Shown piece after piece: positions 22,005 to 33,243 of a stretch of 64,000 nucleotides of DNA. This DNA is from Aradus depressus (Eukaryota > Arthropoda > Insecta > Hemiptera > Aradidae). Every line of letters begins with the position of its first letter. Position 1 is the first letter of the stretch. The DNA lies in NCBI GenBank assembly GCA_963662175.1, contig OY759221.1, positions 26,771,027-26,835,026 on the forward strand. The letters run 5' to 3'. The position numbers were made by a program, and so were the translations under genes. The notes under the pieces are model-generated. The model had not been told where the DNA came from, did no database searches, and saw only the letters and a program-made list of their open reading frames with translations.

Positions 22005-22112
22005 GAAATCATCGATGGGAAAGAAAATGTGAAATCATGTTGAAAATTCAACATCGAATTTCTGACGGATTACATAACTTCCCTTATGCTTTGTATAGTT
22101 GGAAAAGTATAA
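22005..22112 (+). repeat. family A right terminal arm
   Basis: aattcaacatcgaatttctg, then gattacataacttcccttat. Confidence 0.7.
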
Positions 22113-22114
22113 GG

Positions 22115-22485
22115 TTGATAAAAATATTTTATTAGAAAAACATTTAATTATTAACAGAAAAAAGAAAAATATCTATAAAAAAAAAAAAACAATGGAACGA
22201 ATATAGAATGAGATGAGATAAAACCGGGATTGAGTTGTGTAAAAACAGCAAGGAGGGGGAGATAGAGGACATGTAATGTATGGTCCGGCCTTGGGATGGT
22301 TCCATGTCCAGCCGCTATGTAAACAACAGCGCCTCTGTGCCACATCTCGGACTAACGGCCGCACCCGCCGACTTACTTTCGCTTCGTCTCATCAAACCCA
22401 ACCTATCTCCCTCAACGGAATGTCCTTTTCTGAATGACCTCATTTTAATTGTATTTTTTCATTATTTTTTTTTAAATTTCCCAAG
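22115..22485. other. unassigned stretch with a GC-rich island
   Basis: 22230-22430 is much richer in GC than its surroundings but has no open frame I can identify. On the minus strand it contains a donor-like gaaagtaagt near 22375. Nothing firm can be said. Confidence 0.35.
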
Positions 22486-22486
22486 T

Positions 22487-22700
22487 GTTAGTTATGTAAT
22501 CGGTCAGAAATTTCGTGTTTTTCAACCCCTGATTCAAAAAATGTAAAAAGAAAATCCTGTATGTCAATAAAAATGGCAACTCAATAGAAAGATAGATCGA
22601 TATGAAATTTTATACGTGTATCCAAAATCCCGGAGGAAAGAGAGGAAAAAATTGTTTCGATGTTATTAGGGAAATTTCAAGAAAATATAATAACCGTTGA
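22487..22700 (+). repeat. family A left end: inverted arm plus body start
   Basis: gttatgtaatcggtcagaaa is the reverse complement of the right terminal arm. It is followed by the forward body (atatgaaattttatacgtgt). It directly shows the left arm of the element. Confidence 0.7.
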
Positions 22701-22948
22701 ATAGAACCCTATTCATTTTATTTATATTCTTCCCCAACATAATATGCCACAAAACTATGTTCTCAATGTTCAATTCAAAACTCGAAACCCATATTAGCAA
22801 TGCCTCCCCCTAACATAGATACGTCAAATACCCTTAAGATCAAAATTTGAAAACTTGATTTGCTATATTTTTATTTTTATACATTAACCTCGAAAAGCTA
22901 ACTGAAATTTCATCAAAATCAATTTAGTAGTTTTTGCACCAACAAACT

Positions 22949-23237
22949 AGGGTCATCGGTAGCTCAGTGGTATGTGTGAGTGCGTACTCAAGATCGTAGA
23001 TTCGAAACCTTAGGTTTTTTTATCGGGGAGGTAAAAAAACCTTCAGGTGGGACATTAAGCGATGGTTCTGAGCCTATACGATGTCAGGCACCCTATGTGA
23101 ATAAAAATTTAGAATAGGCAAAATTTAGGACTCCCAAAGTAGAGTCGGGTTCATGTCCACCAGAGTGACGAAAGAGAGCTCTGGTAGTAGGCGATGGCTT
23201 GTAGTTAAAAGCCCGGACATGAGTCACAATAACTAAC
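22949..23237 (+). mobile_element. tRNA-SINE, full length with small deletions
   Basis: Head gggtcatcggtagctcagtg retains the A box, and the middle and distal domains are present. The tail is gagtcacaataactaac, a (TAAC)-type rather than (CCTAA)n tail. Confidence 0.88.
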
Positions 23238-23254
23238 AACTGATTTATATATAT

Positions 23255-23545
23255 AGAGATAAAAACTCTTATTGAAGGCCATCTGTTATAGATAGGTAGG
23301 TAGGTATATGATGTAGCGTACTTTTTTTTAAATACATTTTGTTGCCAACAATCCCTTCATGCATTTTGATATATTTTCAACGGTTTAGGCAGGACATGCA
23401 ATAAATGCAGTCCGGTTACCCGTTTCTCTTCCGATTTCACTGCTCAGCACCTTTTCGTGAAGATGTACATTGTACAGCCTACGTCCACCGGGAAGGAAAT
23501 AAGCTTCTCAACGATGAGAAAATTATCTAGATCGGCTAAATGGTT
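23255..23545 (-). repeat. family B dispersed repeat
   Basis: Reverse copy (cgggaaggaaataagcttct; tcactgctcagcacc). Includes gataggtaggtaggt beside its left end. Confidence 0.7.
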
Positions 23546-24000
23546 TTCGAGATTACTTCAAATACACAAATATGCTCTATTTAAATATAAGTATAGACTA
23601 AAAAAAACATAATTGGAATTTTGTGGGGCAAAGATTTAAGAATGGTCGTTTTGTGGAGCTTGTACCCAACAAGGATTCAGTGTAAAAGCTGTCTCAAGTC
23701 CACAGAACGTCAAGTTGTCCAATCCCAAAGGAATCGAACTCCATTACAGAAAGGGTTTAAACTTGTAAAAGAAGACTTGAAGAGAAGGCATAAGAAGTAG
23801 ATAAGAGAGGAAGAAAAAGGAAGGTGGATCAATGACAAAGAGAAGTGGGAAAGGGGAGTCGTAGAGGAGATAGCTCTGGAGGATAGGGTCTTAAAGGGGG
23901 GGCGTAAGTACGGAAGGGGGGGGGGCGCAAAAAGGGCGTAAAACAGCTCACCCGGAGATAGGGCAATGATCTCTCCAATAGCAGTACCAACCACAACGGG
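23545..24000. other. unassigned stretch
   Basis: Contains a G-rich run near 23920-23935. Overlapping minus ORFs are low-complexity P/L/S translations of purine-rich DNA. Confidence 0.4.
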
Positions 24001-24004
24001 CAAA

Positions 24005-24310
24005 AAATTTTCTCATAAACATGAGATATGATGTGGTCATACAGGAGGTTAGTTATACTAACCACTTTTGTACAATAACTCTCCCTCCCCCCTCTCAAAT
24101 TCATTTCATACTGGCATTACTGGGCATACAAAATTAATGTTAGCGTCAGCAGTTTGCTTCTTTTCATTGTATAACGTACTTCTAGAGTGGCTTTTTATAC
24201 CGAGTAATGCCAGCATGAAATGAATATGAGAAGGAGGGTGATCTGTACAAAAGTGGTTGGAATAAGAAAGTCCGGTCAAGAATGGTCATATCACATATCT
24301 ATGGTCACAA
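24005..24310. repeat. family D inverted-repeat element
   Basis: Left arm (actaaccacttttgtacaat ... tctcaaattcatttcatact) is matched in reverse by the right arm (agcatgaaatgaatatgaga ... gtacaaaagtggttggaata). A similar but longer inverted pair is at 37.76-38.2 kb. No coding capacity. Confidence 0.75.
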
Positions 24311-24396
24311 GGAATAAGTCGTAAAATGGCCAAAATGAGTTAAGTGTACTAATACTTGTTGATGTGGGTTTCTTGGTATCTCGTAAAATTGTGTAT

Positions 24397-24416
24397 GTTC
24401 TCGGTTAAATCAACTT
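24397..24416. repeat. direct repeat, left copy (flanks LINE)
   Basis: gttctcggttaaatcaactt. The partner at 26108-26127 differs at one base. It lies outside the LINE target duplication. Confidence 0.8.
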
Positions 24417-24489
24417 AATCTACTTCTTTGAGGAATCATTCACAAGATAAGTACATTTAACCATTTATTCACCAGGGCAGACTATTCCA

Positions 24490-26084
24490 GTAGGCCGACC
24501 ATAGGTAGTGGCGCAGAGCTGGAAGAAGAAGACGTTCAGGAGCCGCCGGAGTTGGAGGAAGTAGCGGAAGTTCTCGCATCCCTCAAAAATAACAAGACGC
24601 CAGGAGAAGACGGAATCCCAGCGGAGCTGCTCAAATTTGGAGGGGACGAAATAACGAGGGAGGTGTACCGACTCGTGTATGACGTCTGGATGATAGAGGA
24701 AATGCCGAGGGAGTGGTCCACCGCGTTGATCAGTCCGATCCACAAGAAGGGAGACAAGTTGGACTGTGGAAACTACCGGGGGATCGCACTTCTGGACACC
24801 ACCTACAAGATATTCTCTATACTCCTCCTGAAGAGGCTAACGAGACGGGCTGAAGAGGTGGTTGGTGAATACCAATGTGGTTTCAGGCAGGGAAGATCGA
24901 CGATAGACTATATTTCGACGCTGAGGACAATGCTGGAAAAATGCTACGAAAACGACGTCGACCTGCACCACCTCTTCATCGACTACAAGCAAGCCTACGA
25001 CAGTGTAGATAGAGAACAACTCCTACAAAATATGTATGGGTTTGGCTTCCCCCCAAAACTGATAAGGCTGGCAAGGATGACGTTGACGCATACTTGTGGA
25101 AAGGTCAAGGTCCAGAACGCGATCTCTGAAAGCTTTGGGGTCAGGCAGGGTCTGAGACAGGGCGACCCATTATCCCCCTTACTCTTCAATATAACACTGG
25201 AGAAAGCTATTAGGGGCATCCGTACGAATCCAGATGGCACTATATATAACAGGCTCAGTCAGCATCTCGCATATGCGGACGACGTGGTCATAACCGGACG
25301 AACGAAAGCTGCATTGGCGGGGGCGTTCCAGGAATGTGACGAGGAGTCCAGGAAGCTTGGTCTTCTTGTCAACAAGAGCAAAACCAAGTACATGAGAACT
25401 ACGAGGAAAGAAGTAAAAGAGAAGGAACTCGTACTTGGAGGCTGCAGGTTTGACCGGGTGGATAGCTTCAAGTACCTGGGGGCCGTTATCACGGAAAGGA
25501 ACGACGTTAAAGAAGACATCAAAGCGAGGATAACGGCCGGGAATAGATGCTACCGGTCACTGCAGAAGGTGCTCGGATCGAGGACTTTGTCCCGAGACGC
25601 CAAAATAACAATCTATAAAACAGTCCTGAGACCGGTCGTCACATATGCGAGTGAAACCTGGGTCCTGACTAGGAGGGACGAAGTTTTACTCAATACGTGG
25701 GAGAGGAAGGTATTGAGAAAGATATACGGCCCTACTCCAGAGGGGGATAGATGGAGGATACGGACCAATGGGGAGCTGAGGGACCTGTACAAGAGCCCGG
25801 ACCTGGTGGCCATAGTGAAGCAGGGACGGCTGCGATGGCTGGGACATTTACAGAGGATGGAGCCAGACAGATTGCCGAGGAAGATACTGGAAGGACACCC
25901 GGGAGGACGAAGAAGAAGAGGTAGACCCCGCCTACGTTGGCTGGAGGACGTGGAGGACGACCTCAGAACGATGGGTGTGAGAAGATGGAGACGGGAGGCC
26001 GAGGATAGAGTAGAATGGCGGAAGATTGTTGCGGAGGCCCAGGTTCTACAAGGACCGTAGCGCCAGGGAAAGTGTAAAGTGTAA
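24490..26084 (+). mobile_element. RTE-like LINE, 5'-truncated, with target-site duplication
   Basis: Bounded by an 11-bp duplication, agactattcca, at 24479-24489 and 26085-26095. The 3' end is a short repeat tail (agtgtaaagtgtaaag) rather than poly-A, and the 3' UTR is only about 25 bp; both are typical of RTE-clade elements. The endonuclease and 5' UTR are missing. Composition is clearly more GC-rich than its surroundings, as for a recent arrival. Confidence 0.88.
24492..26060 (+). CDS. RTE-like reverse transcriptase, N-terminally truncated
   Basis: The frame is open without a stop for over 520 codons. The first in-element ATG is well inside, so no natural start remains. Counting from 24552: KTPGEDGIPAELL (15-27), IHKKGDKLDCGNYRGIALL (63-81), catalytic motif A FIDYKQAYDSV (142-152), GVRQGLRQGDPLSP (196-209), motif C YADDVVI (241-247), NKSKTKYM (274-281), thumb FKYLG (306-310). 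The C-terminal domain has GRLRWLGHLQRM (425-436) and RRGRPRLRWLEDVEDDL (455-471). All three RT catalytic aspartates are present. The family's N-terminal APE endonuclease is missing, so the copy cannot be autonomous. Overlapping minus ORFs are shadows. Confidence 0.92.
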   Translation, partial: RPTIGSGAELEEEDVQEPPELEEVAEVLASLKNNKTPGEDGIPAELLKFGGDEITREVYRLVYDVWMIEEMPREWSTALISPIHKKGDKLDCGNYRGIALLDTTYKIFSILLLKRLTRRAEEVVGEYQCGFRQGRSTIDYISTLRTMLEKCYENDVDLHHLFIDYKQAYDSVDREQLLQNMYGFGFPPKLIRLARMTLTHTCGKVKVQNAISESFGVRQGLRQGDPLSPLLFNITLEKAIRGIRTNPDGTIYNRLSQHLAYADDVVITGRTKAALAGAFQECDEESRKLGLLVNKSKTKYMRTTRKEVKEKELVLGGCRFDRVDSFKYLGAVITERNDVKEDIKARITAGNRCYRSLQKVLGSRTLSRDAKITIYKTVLRPVVTYASETWVLTRRDEVLLNTWERKVLRKIYGPTPEGDRWRIRTNGELRDLYKSPDLVAIVKQGRLRWLGHLQRMEPDRLPRKILEGHPGGRRRRGRPRLRWLEDVEDDLRTMGVRRWRREAEDRVEWRKIVAEAQVLQGP

Positions 26085-26107
26085 AGACTATTCCAAGTCA
26101 AGAGGGC

Positions 26108-26127
26108 GTTTTCGGTTAAATCAACTT
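26108..26127. repeat. direct repeat, right copy (flanks LINE)
   Basis: gttttcggttaaatcaactt, partner of 24397-24416. Without the LINE the two copies would lie about 105 bp apart. Confidence 0.8.
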
Positions 26128-26129
26128 TA

Positions 26130-27395
26130 GAGAGGCATAATTCACGAGTATTTCAAAAAGTAAGGAAAATAATTAGGTAAGTGTGGTAAATAATTAGGTA
26201 AGTGATGGGGAATGATTAGGTAACTATAAGGTAAGGGAAAATCCAAGTAAAGGATTAACAATAATTAGTTATTTAGCAAACATAATTTATTTATTCCAAA
26301 AACTGGATTTACACGATTAATGCAAAAGTAAAAAGTGTTGCCCTGAAAAGTTACGAATTTAGATTTACCAATTTTTTCCCTGTGACCAGAGATATATTCA
26401 TTTTTTTATTTGTCTTTTCCTTTTCAATAAAAATATTTACAGAAATGTATTTTACATTCTTCAGGGCATTATAACTTTGTTGATATTGGCACTATCTCAA
26501 ATTTAAGAAACTGAAAAATAACAGAATATTATATTGAAAATTTAATAAAGAGCATTTTTGATGAGGTCAACTTTTTCGATAGGATTAACCGTTTTCGCAT
26601 TAATGAAGTAAACGTATAAAAAAATGGGTTTCGAGATGTAATTTTGGCGGCAATCGGCATGTTTCTCGTAACCATTACCACCCTTTGAAAAATTGTATTT
26701 CATATAAATTGTTCCTTTCACTTTTCTCAATAACTTTTATTTGTCAAAATTTATGATTAGGTCATAAATTTAAGTAATTCTCGTCTGATTTCGGCCAAAA
26801 TATAACCAGACAAAATTTGGCACATGAGACATCTTGATCTCAAATTTCAAGTTAATTGCTACAATCGTTTTCAAGTGAAAAGGACCATGAAACGTGAAAT
26901 TCCCTTGACATTTTCTCAGATTTTTTAGATATTTATTTTCCAAGATTTTCCATTTCAAAAAATCAATTTTTTTGAGTTTTCCGGGCATAACTCAGAAAAT
27001 ATGAATTTTTCGAAAAAATCCATGAGAACAAAAAGTGTTCATTTTCATCCAAAATACCAAAATATACCATTCCTTTTTATTTTTAAACGATTTTAAAGAA
27101 ATTAATCAATTGTTAGTTAATATAACAAAATGTAGGGTAGAGTGCCTTCTAAACGTGTTTTAGTAAGGTCAGTTTGACCCCAAAGAATAGATTGGCACAA
27201 TTTTTGAGTCGATTCCAACTCTCGCAAATTTTGCGATTTATTGGGTTATTTCAGAAATTTTCGCTCGATTACAAACAATACTTCTTTTAAATAAAGATAT
27301 TGAAAAGGAAAAACAGTAATTTAAATAAATTAGTCTCTGTATTATATAAAATAAAACCTGAGTCAATTCAATTCATATAATCCCTCAAAGTGAGC
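26130..27395 (-). repeat. family C-like non-coding repeat and unassigned sequence
   Basis: 26360-27060 resembles, in reverse, family C at 16.7 and 29.9 kb (gatctcaaatttcaagttaa; tttcggccaaaatataacca). The remainder is AT-rich and unassigned. Confidence 0.4.
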
Positions 27396-27603
27396 TGTTG
27401 TTTCTGCCCTATCAAATCGTCCATTCAACCCGACTCAGGATCAAGACCACTAATCCTGGCCGAAATAGGTCCACTAATAGAATTTCCAATCCCTCCTCAC
27501 GCTTTGGGATTAATGCCAGAGATTGCTTTATCTTACTGGCTGGTTGTTTCATCTCTTCTCCTTTACAAAACCCAATGCAAAAATGGTCCATATAAAAAAA
27601 AAG

Positions 27604-27750
27604 GGGGTAAATCACTGGCAATGTACTTCCCCTGTGCGAATTAATTAATTAAGTTTTCGCTATACTCCTAAAACTAATTTACTGATTTTGTTGAAAATCA
27701 ATAGGGAATCCTCATTAGAATTTTGAACCCTCTTACTCCAAAAATGAATA
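27604..27750 (-). repeat. family A fragment
   Basis: Reverse head: aatcactggcaatgtacttc, aattaattaattaagttttc. Confidence 0.7.
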
Positions 27751-27769
27751 AAATTTGTTATGTTTGTCT

Positions 27770-28515
27770 ATGGGTGTATGTGTCTGTGAACATGATAACT
27801 GCCGATAAAATCAATGTATCGACATGAAATTTTATATTTGTTTTCAGAACCCTGTAAGAACGACACCTACCAATTTTCAGTCAAATCGGCCAAAGGGAAA
27901 AGAGTAATTAGGGGGAGGCTTAGCACAAAAACAATAATAACTGCCGTTCTAATGAATGTATCATCACACGAGAAAGAGGAGCATCAGAAGGGACTTAATT
28001 CAAAAACCACAATAACTGCCGATGTAATTAATGTATCAACATGAAATTTTATATTCAAATTCAAAAAACCATAAGGAACACACCTATTAATTTTCCATGA
28101 AATCAGCTGGAGTGTGGGGGGGGGGGGGGGGGGGGGAGGGGGGAATCAGAAATAGAGGCTCGACTCAAAAAGTCTAATAAAGCCTATGTAATGAATATAA
28201 CAACACAAAATTTAATTAGTATGATTCAGAAGCCCCTATTATTGTCAACTATTGATTTTTAGCCCAAATGATTTTGGAAGGAGTTTCATTGATTAGGTAC
28301 CTAATTCGTGCTGGGGAAGTACATTGCCGATGATTCACCTTCATCTTTACTCAATGACTTTTTTTTTTAATTTTTGGAATCAGGGCGGCAGAAAACATGA
28401 AACTTGGATAAAAACATGAAACTTGGATAAAAACATGAAACTAGGATAAAAATATAGAATTGTCACCGATTACAATGTAAGTATATCTTGCACTTTCCTT
28501 TGCATGGCTGGAAAA
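27770..28515 (+). repeat. family A copy with internal expansions
   Basis: Forward copy with three body modules (tgtgaacatgataactgccg; aataactgccgatgtaatta; aattagtatgattcag). A G-run of about 28 lies at 28116-28142, and a 20-bp triplication (acatgaaacttggataaaa) at 28393-28452 sits in the terminal arm. It ends ggctggaaaataaaaa. Confidence 0.8.
28393..28452. repeat. 20-bp tandem repeat, 3 copies
   Basis: acatgaaacttggataaaa repeated three times within the family A terminal arm, where a single gaaaacatgaaattt is usual. Confidence 0.9.
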
Positions 28516-28519
28516 TAAA

Positions 28520-29895
28520 AATGTGTTAGCGTCTGGGATGGAAGTTGGACTAGAAGAAGGTTAAGATGCGGGCGGATGTCAGTGTTAAAGACATAATAAT
28601 AAGAATAATGTGATCAAACTGAAAAAATGAAGAGGACTATCAGTAGTTCAGTAGATGTAGAAGGAAGGAGTCCAGAACTAGGAGCATATTTAGGTATGGT
28701 TCAAATGGACCACTGCCCTAGACACCTGAGTTACAGACATATAATCAAAAGTCGTAGGTGAATCACCGATAATGTGAGCCCTACTGCACTGTGGTAGCCC
28801 TAAAATGTGTCTACCCACGTCTCGTTATTTAGGGTAAAGAACCTGTCATTAGTTTCTGTAAAAGTAGAGGTATGAGAGAGAGAGGCCAAGACGGAGGGTA
28901 GCTAATGCCGGAAGGAGTAAGGGTTCCATGAATTCAACCTTTCCCATTGTTCAATCGTCTGCAAACGATGCCGACGATTCTACTGAACTCAGGTACAAGA
29001 AATCATTCTCTTCATGGCGAAGCTATCTATAAAATGACTACCGGCGATTTTTGATTTAAACATTTTTTCAGCATTTTTCAGAATTAAAAACAAAAACCTG
29101 GGTAGCCAGGATTCTACGATTATGGCACTTTTCTGATAGTCATCCCTTTTCGCCTTAACGAGTACCTGACATCACTTGAATTATCATCCAAAAGGCAGCT
29201 GTTTTTTTTTTTTTTTGTTTGTTTTTTTCTGAAGTAAAATAAATATATTTTATTGTGAAAAGGAATACTAAAGTAGTGTAGCTGGAATGCCCAATTAGCT
29301 GGAATTTCTATATTTATATAAGAAAATAAAAGTGGGTTCTTAGAATTGCCTTTAAAGGGCTGGCGGCCCCTCCCAAATGAAATACAATTATATGTTTTGC
29401 GAGAAAAATAAGGCACTAAATAGAAACTCATGACTTAAAAAAAAAAAGCAAAAAAAATAAAAAAGGCGTGCCTCAGAAGGGAGTCCTAACATCATAAATA
29501 AAAATTGAATCATCTGTCAACACGTAAAATACGACCCCTCCAAATGTTTTTTTAAAAAAAATATTATAATGGAAAATAAAAGATGAAGGGAAGAGAAAGG
29601 AGGCCTTAGAAAACAGCGAGAGAGGACTTAATACATAGTTGGCTGGCACTGTTAGAGCAACATCATTACAGTTGACAAATTAAACTAAGAAATGGGGCTG
29701 AGAGCTGAGGGCAGTCGGGATTTATATACATGGAGCACTGGGGACCAGCTTGATGAACGCTCATTGCCCAGACAACCACAGAGAAATACCACCAATAGAC
29801 TCCCTAAGGGCCAAAGGGAAATACAGGCAGAAAGGACCCATAAACCTAGAATACATCTTCTGACTACCCAAATTTTCACTTTCTTACTTTTAGTA
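28520..29895. other. unassigned stretch with a degenerate SINE scrap
   Basis: 28775-28860 resembles a degraded reverse SINE body (ctgcactgtggtagccctaa). Poly-T and poly-A runs lie at 29203-29227 and 29437-29450. ORFs here (29120-29431, 29692-29988) show no family features. Confidence 0.35.
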
Positions 29896-29899
29896 GATA

Positions 29900-30360
29900 T
29901 AAGAAAGTATTGTAATCGTGCGAAAAACCGGAAATTCACTTTTAAAGGTCCCCTGAAGATGTCTGTCTGTTCGCCTATGTGTATGTGATAGGAATTTTGT
30001 GAGCGCTCAGAAACGATTGGTACCTATGAACTTGTGAACACTTGTGCTAACATAGATCTTATTAGATTTCGGACGAAAATTGATACAAGTTTACTTATAT
30101 TCTGTATTCATAATGAAAACGTTCTTCCAATAACCGGAAACGCATATTTTATATTAAATTTATTTTATGAGAAACGAGAAATATGCCGAAGTTTTTTTAG
30201 TTGTTTGTTTGACTTACGCGAAAACGCAAAAAAAAACAATATCCTATTAAAAAAAAATAGTTTTTTTTTACTAAATTTCCAACCTTCAAAATGGTGCCCC
30301 AAAGAATGTACAATTGTAATAAATTTCCAAGGAAATATTTCAAAGTAATGGTTAAATTAT
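29900..30360 (+). repeat. family C dispersed repeat
   Basis: Shares acttgtgctaacatagatct and tagatttcggacgaaaattg with 16.7 kb, and caacgaattttaaaataaa with 37.8 kb. Non-coding. Confidence 0.5.
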
Positions 30361-30516
30361 AACGCATGGCAACGAATTTTAAAATAAATAAAATTATTAT
30401 GTGATGTGGCTATAACAAGACTCTCTTGTACCCTGTAATGCTAGTTTGTAATGAATATGAGCTCAGAAATAAGCTGTACAATGAAACAAAGAATAAAAAT
30501 CTGTGTTACCCAGCGT

Positions 30517-31275
30517 TGTTCGGCATATACTAGCTTTGTTGGCCAGGGTTATTCGGCATATACTAGCTTTGTTGGCCAGGGTTGTTCGGCATATACTAGC
30601 TTTGTTGTCCAGGGTTGTTCGGCATATACTAGCTTTGTTGGCCAGGGTTGTTCGGCATATACTAGCTTTGTTGGCCAGGGTTGTTCGGCATATACTAGCT
30701 TTGTTGTCCAGGGTTGTTCGGCATATACTAGCTTTGTTGGCCAGGGTTGTTCGGCATATACTAGCTTTGTTGGCCAGGGTTGTTCGGCATATACTAGCTT
30801 TGTTGTCCAGGGTTGTTCGGCATATACTAGCTTTGTTGGCCAGGGTTGTTCGGCATATACTAGCTTTGTTGGCCAGGGTTGTTCGGCATATACTAGCTTT
30901 GTTGGCCAGGGTTGTTCGGCATATACTAGCATTGTTGGCCAGGGTTGTTCGGCATATACTAGCTTTGTTGGCCAGGGTTGTTCGGCATATACTAGCTTTG
31001 TTGTCCAGGGTTGTTCGGCATATACTAGCTTTGTTGGCCAGGGTTGTTTGGCATATACTAGCTTTGTTGGCCAGGGTTGTTCGGCATATACTAGCTTTGT
31101 TGGCCAGGGTTGTTCGGCATATACTAGCTTTGTTGTCCAGGGTTGTTCGGCATATACTAGCTTTGTTGGCCAGGGTTGTTCGGCATATACTAGCTTTGTT
31201 GACCAGGGTTGTTCGGCATATACTAGCTTTGTTGGCCAGGGTTGTTCGGCATATACTAGCTTTGTTGTCCAGGGT
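30517..31275. repeat. 33-bp tandem array, 23 copies
   Basis: Units of 33 bp (ttgttcggcatatactagct ttgttggccaggg). Because 33 is a multiple of three and the unit lacks stops in several frames, long ORFs of 270-318 codons appear on both strands; they are not genes. Units carrying gttgtccag instead of gttggccag are numbers 3, 6, 9, 15, 19 and 23, so higher-order units of 3 and later 4 monomers are visible. Degenerate monomers trail to about 31375. Confidence 0.95.
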
Positions 31276-31404
31276 TGTTCGGCACTTAATAACTTGCCAC
31301 CCTGCGTTGTTCGCCACATTCTAGTTGTGTTGTTGAGGGTTGTCCGGTACTTAATAGCTGTGTTACCCAGAGTTTTACGTGGTGCACTGCATTGCTCTTG
31401 TATG

Positions 31405-31610
31405 TAATGTATCAAAACCAAATTTAGTATTAGTATTCAGAAGTTCCTCAATACATCTATTGATTTTTAACCAAATAGGTGAAATGGTTTCAGGAGAGCG
31501 AAAACATAATTCATTTATTTGGGCTGGGGAGATACACAGCCGGTGATTCAACAGCCACTTATTATTCTTTAAAAAAAAAAAAAAAAATTTAACGGCGATC
31601 AAGTTGCATT
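31405..31610 (+). repeat. family A fragment
   Basis: Forward copy: atgtatcaaaaccaaattta, cagaagttcctcaata, ending in a poly-A run at 31571-31587. Confidence 0.65.
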
Positions 31611-31861
31611 CTGAATATTTTCATCACCCAAATGAAATAGACCATATTTCACGCATGAACCGAGCAGCTTCAGTTTGAAGGGGACAAATCAGATTACCTT
31701 AAAAGGTGTAAAGTGCAGAGGATTGATTCTATGGGTATGTTCCGTGCAAACCGAAACATGGAACAACTCACGCTACCTAATACTGGCTCAATTATAACAT
31801 TTTTTAACTAATTGTTTGTTTTTATAACTGGCTCAAAATAAAAACACAACATCTAAAAGCA

Positions 31862-32223
31862 CAAACTGGTGAATCACTAGCATTTACTGAGCACGAATTA
31901 ATCAATTAAGTTTTCGCTCTCCCTCTAAACCAAAAGACCATATTTGCAAAAAATCATTAGTTGATTTCTACGAAATTTTGTGTCGATACATTAATAACAT
32001 TGGCAATTATTCGGGTTTTTGAGTTGAGCCTCCTCAACAATTCTCCCCCCTCCATTCACCCTTTCCTTGTGGGGTTCTGGGTAAGCAAATAAAATTTCAT
32101 ACCTATACATTCATTCTATCAGGAGTTATCGTGTTGACAGACAAAGAAATGTATACTTCTTAGCGATGTATAGAAATTATGTAATCGGTCAGTTCGATGT
32201 TGAATTTTCTACGGTATTTCATG
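31862..32223 (-). repeat. family A copy
   Basis: Reverse body (ggtgaatcactagcatttac; ctatcaggagttatcgtgtt) followed by a terminal arm in flipped orientation (attatgtaatcggtcagttc). Confidence 0.8.
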
Positions 32224-32234
32224 TTTCCCGATCA

Positions 32235-32546
32235 TTAGAGTAGGCAAAATTTAGGACTCCCACAGTAGAGTCGGGCTCATGTCTACCGGAGTGATGAAAG
32301 AGCGCTCTGGTAGTAGGCGATATGACCTCGCAGTTAAAGCCCGGGCATGAGTCATATAACCTAACCTATACCAAATAAACAAGAAAAAAAAAAAAAGGCC
32401 TTTTATCGCCAATAATATAATCCTCCACTCTCTGTGTATACTTACTCACTTTCTCAAAACTGTATTTTTATTCATATATTTATTATTGTCATCTTTGATT
32501 TATTTCATATATGCATATATATTTGAATTTTAATGAGCACATACAG
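32235..32546 (+). repeat. segmental duplication, copy 2 (contains SINE 3' half)
   Basis: Near-identical to 15367-15683, including tataccaaataaacaag and the ggccttttatcgccaataat flank. The SINE part (to about 32363) lacks its head and middle. Confidence 0.9.
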
Positions 32547-32887
32547 GTTTAGGTTTTATGACCCATGCCCGGGCTTTAACTACGAGGTCATATCGCCTAC
32601 TACCACAGCGCTCTTCCGTCACTCTGGTGGACATGAGCCCGACTCTACTGTGGGAGTCCTAAATTTTGTCTACCCAAAATTTTTATTCACCTAGGGCAGG
32701 GGTCTTTAACGAGTACCTGACATCGTACAAGCTCGGGACCATCGCTTAACGTCCCATCTGAAGGACGGCGTGTTTAAGTTTATTCTACCTCCCAGATAAA
32801 ATAAACTAAGGGCCTCGGCCGGGTTTGGAACCCACGATCTTGAACTCAGAAGGCAAGCACGCAAACCACTGAGCTACCGGCGCCCTC
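32546..32887 (-). mobile_element. tRNA-SINE, full length
   Basis: Complete reverse copy from ggttttatgacccatgcccg to gagctaccggcgccctc. Confidence 0.92.
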
Positions 32888-32889
32888 AC

Positions 32890-33085
32890 CTATTTTTCCC
32901 TGTTGATTGGTTTCAGAGGGAGAGCAAAAACCTAGTTGTCGTGCTGGGAAAGTACATTGACGACTGACGACTTATTCTTTATTTTCATCTCTGGACTCGA
33001 GGATAGGAAAACATATCGTAAAAAAACAATTTCCAACCGATTATATAACTTCTTCTATACTATGCTGGGAAAATAAAAAATGAAA
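32890..33085 (+). repeat. family A right half
   Basis: ttgattggtttcagagggag, gtgctgggaaagtacattga, then the terminal arm ending gctgggaaaataaaaa. Confidence 0.75.
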
Positions 33086-33099
33086 GAATTCCTTTGAGT

Positions 33100-33243
33100 G
33101 GTCCTATTTTGGAAATATGCCCCATATAGGGGTGAGAGAGACCCCACTGCTGACCTGACAGTTCCATGGCAATACACACTCAGCAGTCATTCCTATCTTA
33201 ATGGGGACCTTTCTCATAAACATTTCATCTCCAAATAGGATTT
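33100..33243. repeat. small imperfect inverted-repeat segment
   Basis: gtcctattttggaaatatg at the left and catttcatctccaaatagga at the right are imperfect inverse copies about 140 bp apart. It may be a degraded MITE. Confidence 0.35.

Noticed and set aside
24465..26101. Minus-strand ORFs of 60-162 codons opposite the RTE-like RT
   Set aside because: Shadows of the GC-rich RT frame; none has recognisable motifs.
28116..28142. G-quadruplex regulatory site
   Set aside because: A simple G-run inside a family A copy; length-unstable homopolymer with no gene beside it.
30451..31421. ORFs of 318, 290, 284 and 273 codons on both strands
   Set aside because: All are translations of the 33-bp tandem array; the period keeps every frame open. 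No start context, flanking domain or splice signal.
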